Below, in pieces: positions 45,245 through 56,157 of a stretch of DNA of 64,000 nt. Under the pieces are notes generated by a model, which worked only from the letters and a program-made list of their open reading frames with translations, made no database searches and was not told where the DNA came from. The stretch lies in assembly GCA_009667805.1 (NCBI GenBank), contig CM019065.1, positions 16,504,952 through 16,568,951 of the forward strand, in the 5' to 3' direction. This DNA is from Leptobrachium leishanense. Its lineage: Eukaryota > Chordata > Amphibia > Anura > Megophryidae. How positions within the stretch are numbered: the first letter of the stretch is position 1; each line of letters starts with the position of its first letter. The position numbers were made by a program, and so were the translations under genes.

Positions 45245-45940
45245 CTTTTTAGATGCTTTTACTTTTCTCCCTCACCTTACGCTGCTCCTCCACTTCTGCT
45301 CAGGGACTCCCAACCCTGGAAGCCCCTGAAGTTTTCCTGCACAATTTGAGCCCTTACACAACTTGCGTAGCATAGGAACCGCATACCGGCTGGGCGGAGT
45401 AGAGGTAACATCACTGCTCTGCGTGGAGAGAGCCTATGGAGACACGGGTTCGATCCCAGCAAGAGCACCTCTCCAGTAAGCGTCCTCGGGCAAGACACCT
45501 AACGGTACAGACTCACCACCCAGGACATACTTGAAAACGAGAGAAATTTCAATGTATCCTTCCAGGTAAAATACTTTCTCAAAAAAAAAATAATTGCGCT
45601 GCACTATGGAACATGCACACTTTACGTACACAAGTTCCCTTTGCGCCTGCGCAGAGCGATGGATCGGAGCTGCGCGCGCATGCACAGATCTGATCCATCG
45701 GCTGCATCTCTGTGAACGCTCGCTACAGCGATTGGTCTCAGAGGGTGTGGTCGGACGCTCTCTGTGTGTGACATCACTAGTGACCCATCTGGTGACTGGC
45801 AGCCGGGAAATTCAAAATCCCGGCTGCTGGTGAAACTGGGCGGAGTGGAGGAAACGTTTCCACTTCACCCAGTGATAAAACCAGATTGGGGAAGGAGGGG
45901 GATGGGAGCACTCTTGGCATCTCGACCACTTTAAAACTAT
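45245..45940. repeat. Family 'A' copy (reverse orientation) split by a SINE
   Basis: The left piece 45245-45385 (TTCTCCCTCACCTTACGCTG, CCCTGAAGTTTTCCTGCACA, CAACTTGCGTAGCATAGGAA) and the right piece 45590-45940 (ATTGCGCTGCACTATGGAAC, TTTACGTACACAAGTTCC, GCGCATGCACAGATCTGATC, GACATCACTAGTGACC, CGACCACTTTAAA) together match the uninterrupted copy at 55735-56155. This proves the insertion of the SINE between them. Confidence 0.88.
45386..45592 (+). mobile_element. tRNA-derived SINE
   Basis: The head looks like a tRNA-derived Pol III promoter: GGCGGAGTAGAGGTAACATC (A-box region) and GGGTTCGATCCC (B box, about 45447-45458), 40-odd bp apart. A core with GGGCAAGACACCTAACGGTA follows, then the tail TGTATCCTTCCAGGTAAAAT and an A-run at 45582-45591. 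About 205 bp. The B box shows it is not a functional tRNA gene but a SINE head. Confidence 0.88.
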
Positions 45941-47049
45941 CAAATGATATGCCAGAAAGCTTGACTATGAATATCCCAAGCTGGAAAATGGCTAAAACGT
46001 GACCAAAAAAGGTGCTGAGTTAAATCGAGCCCTTAATGGCTGTAAATGTTTTTATTTTATTTCATTTTTATTTCTTTTTTTCTGTTCATCGACACAGTTG
46101 TTTTAAAAATCATGGCCTTCACTTAATGTGATAGTTTTCATAATCACAACGGTAACGATGGACCACAAGATCCAAGACAACCACAAGGAACCCTTAGATG
46201 TGAAATATCAGGTTCACACGTGAGAAACCTGGCATGGGCTCGAGACAAGCCTCTGTATACATTGAGCTTCACTTGGTGGTTACTCCGTGTCAGACATCAT
46301 GATGGGTAACCTGTAACCCGTGCTTCCCCCGGCCGTGCCCCATTCCTGCATCATTTCCATTCTTCATAATTATGGTTCCTTTTAACCTTTGACCCTGTTC
46401 TCCAGATCCTAACTTATATAGTCTCTCAGGGAATACAAGAGTCGGTGTGATGTCCAGTAGATCGTCTGCACCTTCTGTGTACCATTTAGTTAATGTTCCT
46501 TCTAGTACTGAACCGTATAGATTGAAAGTCGGCCATAATGCAAGTGGTGAACCACACTGCTACAAACTTTGGACCTGGGTAGAAACAAAATATCTCTTGC
46601 ATGTGAAGAATTGTTATTTTACATGCCAGACCATCTGATGGTCTCCTACAAACATGCAGAAAAAATGGAAAGAAACCGCACCCTTCTGGTCCAAGAACTT
46701 GTCTCTTAATTCTTGGAGTCAGCGCCATCAAAAACCATAACCACCATATCCCCCATGTAGAGGTGTATGCTGCTTCAAGATTGTGGAAGGGATGGTCTAG
46801 GTTGCAGTAGACCCTCTTGTAGAGTAATTTGACCAATGCCAGGTGGTAGTCGGCATGCTCCTACAATATCAGGAGACCCATGTCAGGTGACACTTACGGA
46901 CCTGGTCCTTTGGTCTTATGGCAGGTAGGACATTATATACCGAGGGCCTCCTTTATCGTAGATCCAGGGCTCGGTTCTACATGGTTCTTTCCAAGGAAGC
47001 ATTGAATGGAGTTTCAGGAACCAGAGGAGTATTTTCATAACGTCTTCTT
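45941..47049. other. Intergenic, nothing recognised
   Basis: About 1.1 kb. Short open frames around 46450-46830 lack any conserved motif. No repeat family was recognised. Confidence 0.4.
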
Positions 47050-47250
47050 TTTTTTTGTTGAGAAAGTATTTTATCAGGAAGGATACATTGAGATTTCTCT
47101 CATTTTCAAGTATGTCCTGGGTGGCGAGTATGTACCGTTAGGTGTCTTGCCCAAGGACACTTACTGGAGAGGTGCTCTTGCCAGGATTTGAACCTGTGTC
47201 TCCACGGTTATAGAGCAGTGATGTTACCCCCACTCCACCCAGCCGGTACT
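47050..47250 (-). mobile_element. tRNA-derived SINE, reverse orientation
   Basis: Reverse complement of the 45386 SINE: TTGAGAAAGTATTTTATCAG, GGATACATTGAGATTTCTCT, TATGTCCTGGGTGGCGAGTA, CCAGGATTTGAACC (B box complement) and GATGTTACCCCCACTCCACC (A-box region complement). Nearly full length. Confidence 0.88.
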
Positions 47251-47296
47251 TGGCATTTCTCTTCAGGATGCAGACTTTGTCTGTATGAAGTAGATA

Positions 47297-48948
47297 TACA
47301 GTCAGGTCCAGAAATATTGGGACATGGACACAATTGTAACATCGTTGGCTCTATACACCACCACAATGGAGTAGGAATGAAACAAACACTATGTGCTTTA
47401 ACTGCAGACTGTCAGCTTTAATTTGAGGGTATGTACATCCAACTCAGGTGAACGGTGTAGGACTTACAGCAGTTTGCAGATGTGCCTCCCACTTGTTAAG
47501 GGACCAAAAGTAATGGGACAGAATAATAATCATAAATCAAACTTTCCCTTCTTAATACTTGGTTGCAAATCCTTTGCAGTCAATCACAGCCTGAAGTCTG
47601 GAACGCATAGACATCACCAGACACTGGGTTTCATCCCTGGTGATGCTCTGCCAGGCCTCTACTGCAACTGTCTTCAGTTCCTGCTTGTTCTTGGGGCATT
47701 TTCCCTTCAGTTTTGTCTTCAGCAAGTGAAATGCATGCTCAATGGGGTTCAGGTCAGGTGATTGACTTGGCCATTGCATAACATTCCACTTCTGTCCCTT
47801 CAAAACTCTTTGCTTGCTTTTGCAGTATGCTTTGGGTCATTGTCCATCTGCACTGTGAAGCGCCGTCCAATGAGTTCTGCAGCATTTGGCTGAATGTGAG
47901 CAGATAATATTGCCCGAAACACTTCAGAATTCATCCTGCTGCTTTTTTCAGCAGTCACATCATCAATAAATACAAGAGAACCAGTTCCATTGGCAGCCAT
48001 ACATGCCCATGCCATGACACTACCACCACCATGCTTCACTGATGAGGTGGTATGCTTAGGATCATGAGCAGTTCCTTTCCTTCTCCATACTCTTCTCTTC
48101 CCATTACTCTGGTACAAGTTGATCTTGGTCTCATCTGTCCATAGGATCTTGTTCCAGACCTGTGAAGGCTTTGTTAGGTGTTGTTTGGCAAACTCTAATC
48201 TGGCCTTCCTGTTTTTGAGGCTCACCAATGGTTTACATTTTGTGGTGAACCCTCTGTATTCACTCTGGTGAAGTCTTTTCTTGATTGTTGACTTTGACAC
48301 ACATACACCTACCTCCTGGAGAGTGTTCTTGATCTGGCCAACTGTTGTGAAGGGTGTTTTCTTCACCAGGGAAAGAATTCTTCGGTCATTCACCACAGTT
48401 GTTTTCCGTGGTCTCCCGGGTCTTTTGGTGTTGCTGAGCTCACCGGTGCGTTCCTTCTTTTTGAGAATGTTCCAAACAGTTGTTTTGGCCACGCCTAATG
48501 TTCTTGCTATCTCTCTGATGGGTTTGTTTTGTTTCTTCAGCCTAATGACGGCTTGCTTCACTGATAGTGACAGCTCTTTGGATCTCATCTTGAGAGTTGA
48601 CAGCAACAGATTCCAAATGCAAATAGCACACTTGAAATGAACTCTGGGCCTTTTATCTGCACATTGTAATTGGGGTAATGAGGGAATATCACACACCTGG
48701 CCATGGAACAGCTGAGAAGCCAATTGTCCCATTACCTTTGGTCCCTTAACAAGTGGGAGGCACATCTGCAAACTGCTGTAAGTCCTACACCGTTCACCTG
48801 AGTTGGATGTACATACCCTCAAATTAAAGCTGACAGTCTGCAGTTAAAGCACATTGTGTTTGTTTCATTCCAACTCCATTGTGGTGGTGTATAGAGCCAA
48901 AGATGTTAGAATTGTGTCGATGTCCCAATATTTCTGGACCTGACTGTA
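47297..48948. mobile_element. Nearly intact Tc1-like transposon, 1648 bp
   Basis: Element 47299-48946 between TA target duplications (47297-47298 and 48947-48948). Outer ends CAGTCAGGTCCAGAAATATT and AATATTTCTGGACCTGACTG are exact inverted copies. TIRs extend about 220 bp (to roughly 47520 and from 48722) with few mismatches, and include CAAGTGGGAGGCACATCTGC-type phrases. It encodes a transposase on the minus strand with one apparent frameshift, so the copy looks recent. It lies in otherwise unremarkable intergenic DNA. Confidence 0.97.
47552..48588 (-). pseudogene. Tc1-like transposase with a single 1-nt frameshift
   Basis: The ATG (complement of 48586-48588) starts MRSKELSLSVKQAVIRLKKQ, a helix-turn-helix domain (IREIARTLGVAKTTVWNIL), with the GRPRKT hook, VSKSTIKKRLHQSEYRGFTT, first catalytic Asp in ILWTDETKINLY, then HGGGSVMAWACMAANG, MDNDPKHTAKASKEF (second Asp) and [19 protein letters not shown] (third, Glu, 34-residue spacing type). 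One base seems to be missing in a T-run (A-run at 47802-47805 on the + strand), which gives a TGA after KEF. The rest is open to a stop at 47552-47554. Full length would be about 345 residues, normal for the family. All three catalytic acids are present. Confidence 0.93.
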
Positions 48949-49934
48949 TAGTGTATTCTCATGTGAAAGAGATACCTATTTTTCTCAGTTGATGCTTCTG
49001 AGAGTCCCAAAGGTAACTGGTGAAAGAAAGAGAGCTGTATCCTCAACATGTTCCCTTGTTTAATACCATGATGACTATAGACCATAGTGGAAACCGCATC
49101 CATCAGCTGACCACTGAAGACAATGACTCCTCAGTCTGTAACGATGCACCACTCTCAATCAAATCATGGAAACTAAGAAGTTGACGTCATGGAAGGAATC
49201 CAATCAAACATTTACGACTTTACCATAAGCTGATCTGTTGCCTTTGACTGTTTTTGGAAGAGTCAGAATAGGTTCTGGAGGAGCTGAAGAACCTCCATCA
49301 GCACCAGTTTGAGTATTATTAAGAAGATGTAGAGAAGCGGATCGGCCTGTGGTCATTTGGTCTAATGTAGCTTGACCAGCCTGGGAGAAGGCTTGCGTTG
49401 CTTGAGGTACTCAACCAGAGTCAAGCCAGCTGGCGTCTGCATCAAAGCATCGACGGCCTACGTATTAACTGCAGGACTCCACCACCGGCACAATTGTTTT
49501 GTCATATTTATCTTGTATCTAACGCACAGGATCAGAGTAAGAGGACACCTTACTATACCAACATGGCCTGGAGAGGATGCAGATGGCCATGGGCCTGCAA
49601 GGCAGAGATAAGCAGCACAGGGCAGTCTGAAAGTGGAGAGCCAGAAGGGAAGAGGCATTCAGAGGTCAGTGAGGTTAATGCAGGCAACGCGGCCTTAGGT
49701 CAACAAGTTAAAGGTTAGAGTGTTAGGCATCCAAATAAGAGAAAAGGATAGAGGGAACTAAAAGGGTACACCACCTGATACACTCTGTATCAGCAAGCAT
49801 GACACACCATGACAGTTTGTTCAGACCAGTATTGATGGAAACAGGGCTGTACCCTACGGACAGGGCGTACAAGTCACGTCGTAGAGGTGGTGCAGGAAAT
49901 ACTCGAGCCTTCTTATGACATCTATAATAAGTCA
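48949..49934. other. Intergenic, nothing recognised
   Basis: About 1 kb without recognised element or conserved reading frame. Confidence 0.4.
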
Positions 49935-51465
49935 TGAGCAAAAATATGTGAAGGCCCCGAGAAGGAGCAACGTCACAAGGTTTGTGAGGACCCTGAGAAT
50001 GGGCAACATCACAATGTTTATAAGGGTCCTGATAAGGGGCAACAGCACTAGCGGACCACCCTATGGTGGGTCCCCGATCAGGTCTTACAAGGTTTTAGCT
50101 CGATGGGGCCATTACGGAGGAGGATGAACCATGTACAAATCAGACGCTATCACCCGAAAGGACGGCCAGAGCTGACATGCCAAGGCAGCCTCCTCTGCAC
50201 GAGAGGAAACATAGCCCCCCGAAGATTGTTTCAGCCTTGTTTGGCCTCGTCAGGGGGCATAGCACATACCTCTCTAGGCACCTCGAGCAAGGAGTCCACG
50301 CCTGGATTACCCTGTAAACTAATAGTGAGCAACATACATGAAGGCCCTGAGAACGGGCAACATTGCAGGGTTTGTGAGGTTCCTGAGCACGGGCTAAAAC
50401 ATTGCAAGGTTTGTGAGGTTCCTGAGCACGGGCAACATTGCAAGGTTTGTGAGGTTCTTGAGCACGGGATAAAACATTGCAGGGTTTGTGAGGTTCCTGA
50501 GCACGGGCAACATTGCAAGGTTTGTGAGGTTCCTGAGCACGGGCAACATTGCAAGGTTTGTGAGGTTCCTGAGCACGGACAACATTGCAAGGTTGGTGAG
50601 GTTCCTGAGCATGGGCAACATTGCAGGGTTTGTGAGGTTCCTGAGCACGGGCAACATTGCAAGGTTTGTGAGGTTCCTGAGCACGGGCAACATTGCAAGG
50701 TTTGTGAGGTTCCTGAGCACGGGCAACATTGCAGGGTTTCTGAGGTTCCTGAGCATGGGCAACATTGCAGGGTTTGTGAGGTTCCTGAGCACAGACAACA
50801 TTGCAAGGTTTGTGAAGTTCCTGAGCATGGGCAACATTGCAAGGTTTGTGAGGTTCCTGAGCACAGGCTAAAACATTGCAAGGTTTGTGAGGTTCCTGAG
50901 CACGGGCTAAAACATTGCAAGGTTTGTGAGGTTCCTGAGCACGGGCAACATTGCAAGGTTTGTGAGGTTCTTGAGCACAGGCTAAACATTGCAAGGTTTG
51001 TGAGGTTCCTGAGCACGGGCTAAAACATTGGAAGGTTTGTGAGGTTCCTGAGCAGGGGCTAAAACATTGCAAGGTTTGTGAGGTTCCTGAGCACGGACAA
51101 CATTGCAAGGTTTGTGAGGTTCCTGAGCACGGACAACATTGCAAGGTTTGTGAGGTTCCTGAGCACGGGCAACATTGCAAGGTTTGTGAGGTTCCTGAGC
51201 ACGGGCAACATTGCAGGGTTTGTGAGGTTCCTGAGCATGGGCAACATTGCAAGGTTTGTGAGGTTCCTGAGCACGGGCAACATTGCAGGGTTTGTGAGGT
51301 TCCTGAGCACAGACAACATTGCAAGGTTTGTGAGGTTCCTGAGCACGGGCTAAAACATTGCAAGGTTTGTGAGGTTCCTGAGCATGGGCAACATTGCAAG
51401 GTTTGTGAGGTTCCTGAGCACGGGCTAAAACATTGCAAGGTTTGTGAGGTTCCTGAGCACGGCCA
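49935..51465. repeat. 36-bp minisatellite, about 30 regular copies plus diverged edge
   Basis: Units of GGTTTGTGAGGTTCCTGAGC followed by ACGGGCAACATTGCAA (36 bp). A longer type has GGGCTAAAACATTGCAA. Four diverged units at 49935-50060 are separated by about 275 bp (50060-50335) of other sequence, including CGAAGATTGTTTCAGCCTTG, then TTTGGCCTCGTCAGGGGGC. From 50336 to 51465 units are regular. The array stops at an (AT)n tract (51473-51488). Long frames on both strands are artefacts. Confidence 0.95.
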
Positions 51466-51489
51466 GGTTGTTATTATATATATATATAA

Positions 51490-52499
51490 GTCATATTGAT
51501 ATTTAGAGTAATTGTCGTGGAATAAACGATACCCTGAAACAATTCCTCCATGTTTTTGACACAGAATGTGTAGCGCGTCAGCGTTTTACGTTACCTGCAG
51601 CAGGGCTTTACTTCCGCTGAACGGTTTTTCTAGGTATTGCTAAAGCTAATTATTTTCAAGAATCAACACTTTTTTTAAAAAAAAAACAGCGTTTTTTTAT
51701 TATTATTTTTATCATTCCGGCAGTTTCCGAAGCGTAAAAAAACGACAAACGTTCTAAAGTAGAATCAGGGGTCTAGGTGGTAATGTTACCCTTAGCAGTG
51801 ATGTCTGCGGATAATCCCTTCCCATTGTCACCGGTCTGTCCATCACCTTGATGTGGAGGAATTTTGACCAGCTCCTACATGTTCCTTAAGTAGCGTTGCT
51901 TTGTCTCCTTGACACTAGATACGCCCCAGCATCTCATTCATGGTTTGAGAGTTGACCAGGCCATTCTATGACGTACACACATTGCACATATAAGAGGTAA
52001 TTCCCTACATGCTGATTTTCACTATTGTTGCAACTCCGGCTGTCCACGGATAAAGAAAATCCAACACCGGCAGCCGGAGTTACTGCGAACATTGTTGAGC
52101 TATGTTGTACATGGGCACCACCGTTATTCTGCCAAAAAACGAGCAAACTGCGGCGATTCTCACTTCCGATTCTACATCTGTGATTCTTATGTGATGATCT
52201 CCAAAGACCGGCCAAAAAACTACCGTGAAAACAACAAAGACCACACCAGACGACTTTGACTGAAACACTGGTGGGAATTACTGGGACAGAAACTATGGTT
52301 GCAACACCAGTAAAAAAAACAAAGAAACCGACACCGAAACTACACTAGATAACTACGGCAAAAAGTACGGTGGAAAAACCAGTGACGGTTTGGTAAACTG
52401 CAATGACCCTAAATAGTGATATCAACGCGCGACTGAAGAAGAGGCAGAATCTGTTGTCTGAAAATGGAGTAAAATGATGCAGAATGTTATGGTTATCGT
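51490..52499. other. Intergenic, nothing recognised
   Basis: About 1 kb. A small inverted pair, AACTCCGGCTG (52030) and CAGCCGGAGTT (52071), is the only structure seen. No gene. Confidence 0.45.
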
Positions 52500-53645
52500 T
52501 AAATCTAACCTTAAATGTAACCCTAACCCTAAAAGGAGCTGAAACGGTAACCTAACCCTAACCCTAATCTTTAAGCTTAATTTCTAATGCTAACCCTGAC
52601 CCTGATCTCTGTGCCCATTGTTCAGCGCTACGGAATATGCTGGTGCTATATAAATAAAGAATAATAATAATCTCTAAGCCTTATTTCTAACCTGAACCCT
52701 AACCCCGATCTCTAACCCTAACCCTGATCTCTAACCCTAACCGCATCTCTAACCTCCCTAACACGATCTTATTTTTCTAAACCAAACCCTAACCTCTAAC
52801 CCTGATCTCTAACCCTAACCCTGATCTCTAACCTCCCTAACACGATCTTTACCCCTAACCTGATCACTAACCCTTCTTTCTAACCCAAACCCTGATCTTT
52901 AACCCTAACCCAGCTCTCTAACCCAAACCCTAACCTCTAACCCTGAACTCTAATCGTAACCTGATCACTAACCCTTATTTCTAACCCTAACCTGATCTCT
53001 AACCGTAACCTGATCTCTAACCCTTATTTCTAACCCTAACCCTGATCTCTAACCCTTTTTTCTAACCCTGATATATAACCCTTATTTCTAACTCAAACCC
53101 TAATCTTTAACGCTAACCCTGATTTCTAACCCAAACCCTAACCTCTAAACCCGATCTCTAACCGTATCCTGATCGCTAACCCTTATTTCTAACCCTAACC
53201 CTGATCTCTAACCCTAACCTGATCTCTAACCCTAATCTCTAACCCTTATTTCTAACCCTAACCCTGATCTCTAACCCTTATTTCTAACCCTAACCCTGAT
53301 CTCTAACCCTAACCTGATCTATTCTCTAACCCTAATCTCTAACCCTTATTTCTTACCCTAACCGTGATCTCTAACCCTTATTTCTAACTCTAACCCTGAT
53401 CTCTAACCCAAATCCTAACCCTGATCTCTAACCATAACCTGATCTCTAACCCTTATTTCTAACCCTAACCCTGATCTCTAACCCTAACCCTAATCTCTAA
53501 CCCTTATTTCTAACCCTAACCCTGATCTCTAAGCCTAAAAGAAGCTGAAATGGTAACCTAACCCTAATTTCTAACTATATCCCTACTTTCTAACCCTTAT
53601 TTCTGTCCCCAACTCTATCGCTAATTTCTAACCTTAACCATGAAA
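52500..53645. repeat. Degenerate telomere-like array, (CTAACCCTGATCTCTAACCC)n type
   Basis: Irregular repeats of TAACCCTAACCCTGATCTCT and AACCCTTATTTCTAACCC. The CCCTAA hexamer is common but interrupted by GATCTCT and TTATTTCT, giving a unit that differs from the array at 40440. An L2 LINE tail is inserted at about 52605-52672. A related fragment lies at 61795-61922. Confidence 0.9.
52605..52672 (+). mobile_element. L2 LINE 3' tail inserted in the telomere-like array
   Basis: TTCAGCGCTACGGAATATGC, then TGGTGCTATATAAATAAAGA and (ATA)n. Matches the 3' end of the L2 at 34210-34263. The flanks on both sides are the same array, with TCTCTAAGCC/GATCTCTG-like sequence. Confidence 0.85.
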
Positions 53646-54179
53646 AATGACACTCCTATTTGGACCTGAGCATCAGATTCAGCTACGGCTGAACTTGAAG
53701 AGTCTAAAATTGTCAGCGGTCGAAATGGAAAGGTATCCAGGTCTGTCACGGCTGCACTGTCATGTCATTTTTTATTTCATTTTTAAGTTAGGGTTAGGAA
53801 TTAGGTTTGGTCTGTAACCCCAACCCTAACTTCTAACCCCAGCTACGAAAGCTGCCGATCCTTTATGTTTCCTGAGGAGTGGGTGTTTTGTTCTCACCGG
53901 TATGGCAGTACTGACTCTGTGCATATTGTGTGTGTTTTCCAGGTATGTATTGTTTAACCTCTGCTTCGTGTCAGACATTTCGACCGTGACTTCATCGCGG
54001 CCTTGCCGCTGGCAGTCGTGAGCACTTTAGTGATCTCACTGAGGTTTTGCGTTTGCTGTTGATTTATGGTTTTTCAGAGCTTTCTTCCACAGACACATTT
54101 CTAGCAACTTTGGTGTCAAATCCACTGGTTCCATTTCAAGAAAACTACTCATTCTAACGTGTCATTGGACAGGTCGATG
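53646..54179. other. Intergenic with a small telomere-like palindrome
   Basis: At 53786-53841, AGTTAGGGTTAGGAATTAGG faces CCCAACCCTAACTTCTAACC, an inverted pair of telomere-like stretches. The rest is unremarkable. Confidence 0.55.
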
Positions 54180-54187
54180 ATCTACAT

Positions 54188-54360
54188 CATGGTTCCGAAC
54201 CGCAGTCCTCAAGTAGCCCCAACAGCAAGATATGTGAAGCACAGCACAGGTGATATGATTTGCTGCTCAGTGATTGCAGGATTCAGTCTGCATTTACCCG
54301 TGGTGATCTTCAAAACCTGGCCTGTTGGGAGTACTTGAGGACCGCGGTTGGGAACCACCG
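54188..54360. mobile_element. hAT-type MITE, 173 bp, relative of the one at 8819
   Basis: Ends CATGGTTCCGAACCGCAGTC and GACCGCGGTTGGGAACCACC-G are inverted with mismatches. The target duplication ATCTACAT (54180-54187, 54361-54368) is exact. The interior GATTTGCTGCTCAGTGATTG, CAGGATTCAGTCTGCATTT matches the complement of 8876-8925. Confidence 0.92.
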
Positions 54361-54373
54361 ATCTACATCATGG

Positions 54374-54500
54374 TTCTTCAAACTTTGCCCTTCAGATGTT
54401 TGGGACCTACATCTTCTATGATGCTCAGCCACTCAATAGGTCAATGAAGCCTTATGGGAAATCTATCTCCAAAACATCTGAGGGCTGAGGTTGAACTCTC
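54374..54500. mobile_element. Degraded MITE that opens into the 25-bp array
   Basis: CAAACTTTGCCCTTCAGATG, TTTGGGACCTACATCTTCTA, TGATGCTCAGCCAC, then CATCTGAGGGCTGAGGTTGA. The inner inverted pair CTTCAGATGTTT and AAACATCTGAGG is clear. The right end flows straight into the array unit GAGGTTGAACTC. Confidence 0.7.
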
Positions 54501-55112
54501 CTGGTTTGCATGAGGTTGAACTCCCCTGGTCTACATGAGGTTGAACTCCCCTGGTCTACATGAGGTTGAACTCCCCTGGCCTACATGAGGTTGAACTCCC
54601 CTGGTCTACATGAATTTGAACACCCCTGGTCTACATGAGGTTGAACTCCCCTGGTCTATATGAGGTTGAACTCCCCCGGTATACATGAGGTTGAACTCCC
54701 CTGGTCTACATGAGTTTGAACTCCCCTGGTCTACATGAGGTTGAACTCCCCCGGTCTACATGAAGTTGAACTCCCCTGGTCTACATGAGGTTGAACTCCG
54801 CTGGTCTACTTGAGGTTGAACTCCCCTGGTCTACATGAGGTTGAACTCCCCTGGTCTACATGAGTTTGAACTCCCCTGGTCTACATGAGGTTGAACTCCC
54901 CCGGTCTACATGAGTTTGAACTCCCCTGGTCTACATGAGGTTGAACTCCCCTGGTCTACATGAGGTTGAACTCCCCTGGCCTACATGAGGTTGAACTCCC
55001 CTGGTCTACATGAAGTTGAACTCCCCTGGTCTACATGAGGTTGAACTCCGCTGGTCTACTTGAGGTTGAACTCCCCTGGTCTACATGAGGTTGAACTCCC
55101 CTGGTCTACATG
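54489..55112. repeat. 25-bp minisatellite, about 25 copies
   Basis: Units of CTGGTCTACATGAGGTTGAA followed by CTCCC. Variants TGAGTTTG, TGAAGTTG, CCGGTCTAC and CTACTTG occur in repeating order (e.g. 54770-54860 and 55010-55100), indicating block duplication. Confidence 0.95.
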
Positions 55113-55521
55113 AAGGTTTTGGAAGGATGTTTCTCTGCTGCTCAATGTGATATTTCTTCTTTTGATGAACATGTCATGGACTGGACCATGAACGTTCCCA
55201 TCTCGTCAGCCAATAATGTGCCGATAAGCACGATCAAATGGATAGGAATCACGCCTTGGTTTGATGGCTCGCAGGGCTCTAGAAGGGTCTTTCGATCTCT
55301 TTCTCGATGCCTCTGCCACCAGATACATCTTCTTGATATGTTACTGCACATCATTTTGAGGTGGATCTGAGACCTTTGTGTCGATACGGTATAAATCTAC
55401 ACACTAGGTTTATCTTGAACATGAATAGTCTAAAATTATGCGAGGTTGTTGAGCAAAGTATTCATTCCTGGACCCTAATACCTCCTTTAATTGGCTTGAG
55501 TCAGGAGACTGCAGTTTCATC
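55113..55521. other. Intergenic, nothing recognised
   Basis: An open frame at 55110-55370 has no recognisable family or splice context. Confidence 0.4.
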
Positions 55522-55529
55522 ACTTAGAC

Positions 55530-55650
55530 CAGGGATGTCCAAACTTCGGCCCTCCAGATGTTCCTGAGCTACAACTCCCATAAATCTCTGACTGCATTAG
55601 ATGGATGGAGTAGCATGGACATTTGGGGGGCCGGAGTTTGGACATCCCTG
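55530..55650. mobile_element. hAT-type MITE, 121 bp
   Basis: Ends CAGGGATGTCCAAACTTCGG and CCGGAGTTTGGACATCCCTG are inverted over 19-20 bp. Target duplication ACTTAGAC/ACTTAGAG (55522-55529, 55651-55658), 7 of 8 alike. The middle reads GCCCTCCAGATGTTCCTGAG, CTACAACTCCCAT, typical of this MITE group. Confidence 0.92.
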
Positions 55651-55734
55651 ACTTAGAGGGTTAAGACGTATATATATAATTTATTCAAGGGATACCCTAC
55701 TGAAACACAGATTTCCCCCTTTTTTTGGTTTTGG

Positions 55735-56157
55735 TGATTTTACTCCCCTTTGCCCCGTTGCTCCACGCTACTGCTCCTCTCCAGGTCAGGGTCCTCCGAA
55801 ACTTGAAGCCCCTGAAGCTTTTCTGCACGATCTGTGCTCCTATACAACTTGCGTAGCGCAGGAACCACAAATTGCGCAGCGCTACAGGACTCACATTTTA
55901 CGTACACAAGTTCCGTAGCGCTTGCGTAGAGCGTTGGATTGGAGTCGCACGCGCATGCACAGATCCGATCCATCGCTGCCTCTCTGAGAACGCTCGCTAC
56001 AGCGATTGGTCTCAGAGGGTGACGTTGGCTACTCTGCGTGTGACATCACTAGTGACCGATCTGGTGACATTGATTGGGTCGGAGGAAACTCCTCTGCTTC
56101 ACCCAGCGATTTCAACAGATCCTGACCCCTTTAAAAAGAAAAAGAGGTCAGGATGAG
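55735..56157. repeat. Family 'A' copy, reverse orientation, most complete
   Basis: Uninterrupted from TTTACTCCCCTTTGCCCCG through CCCTGAAGCTTTTCTGCACG, CAACTTGCGTAGCGCAGGAA, TTTTACGTACACAAGTTCCG, GCGCATGCACAGATCCGATC, TCTGAGAACGCTCGCTACAG and CATCACTAGTGACCGATCTG to AGAGGTCAGGATGAGC. About 420 bp. It serves as the reference for the SINE-split copy at 45245-45940. Confidence 0.82.

Noticed and set aside
45430..45500. A tRNA gene (B box GGTTCGATCCC)
   Set aside because: No cloverleaf with an intact acceptor stem; followed by a SINE core and A-tail, with a second copy at 47050 in reverse.
49372..49718. Two overlapping open frames of 79-106 codons
   Set aside because: No conserved motif and no exon boundaries; ordinary chance length.
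50103..51438. Cys-rich repeat proteins on both strands (e.g. KVCEVPEHGQHC and SGTSQTLQC repeats)
   Set aside because: The 36-bp unit keeps all frames open. The Cys pattern looks like a zinc-binding repeat but appears on both strands and has no signal peptide or flanking coding sequence.
40440..53645. A true chromosome end or fusion point near the telomere gene WRAP53
   Set aside because: The CCCTAA motifs are degenerate, part of longer units and internal. Closeness to a telomerase-linked gene is coincidence.
55110..55370. 86-codon open frame after the 25-bp array
   Set aside because: The start codon lies at the array edge; no family or splice evidence.
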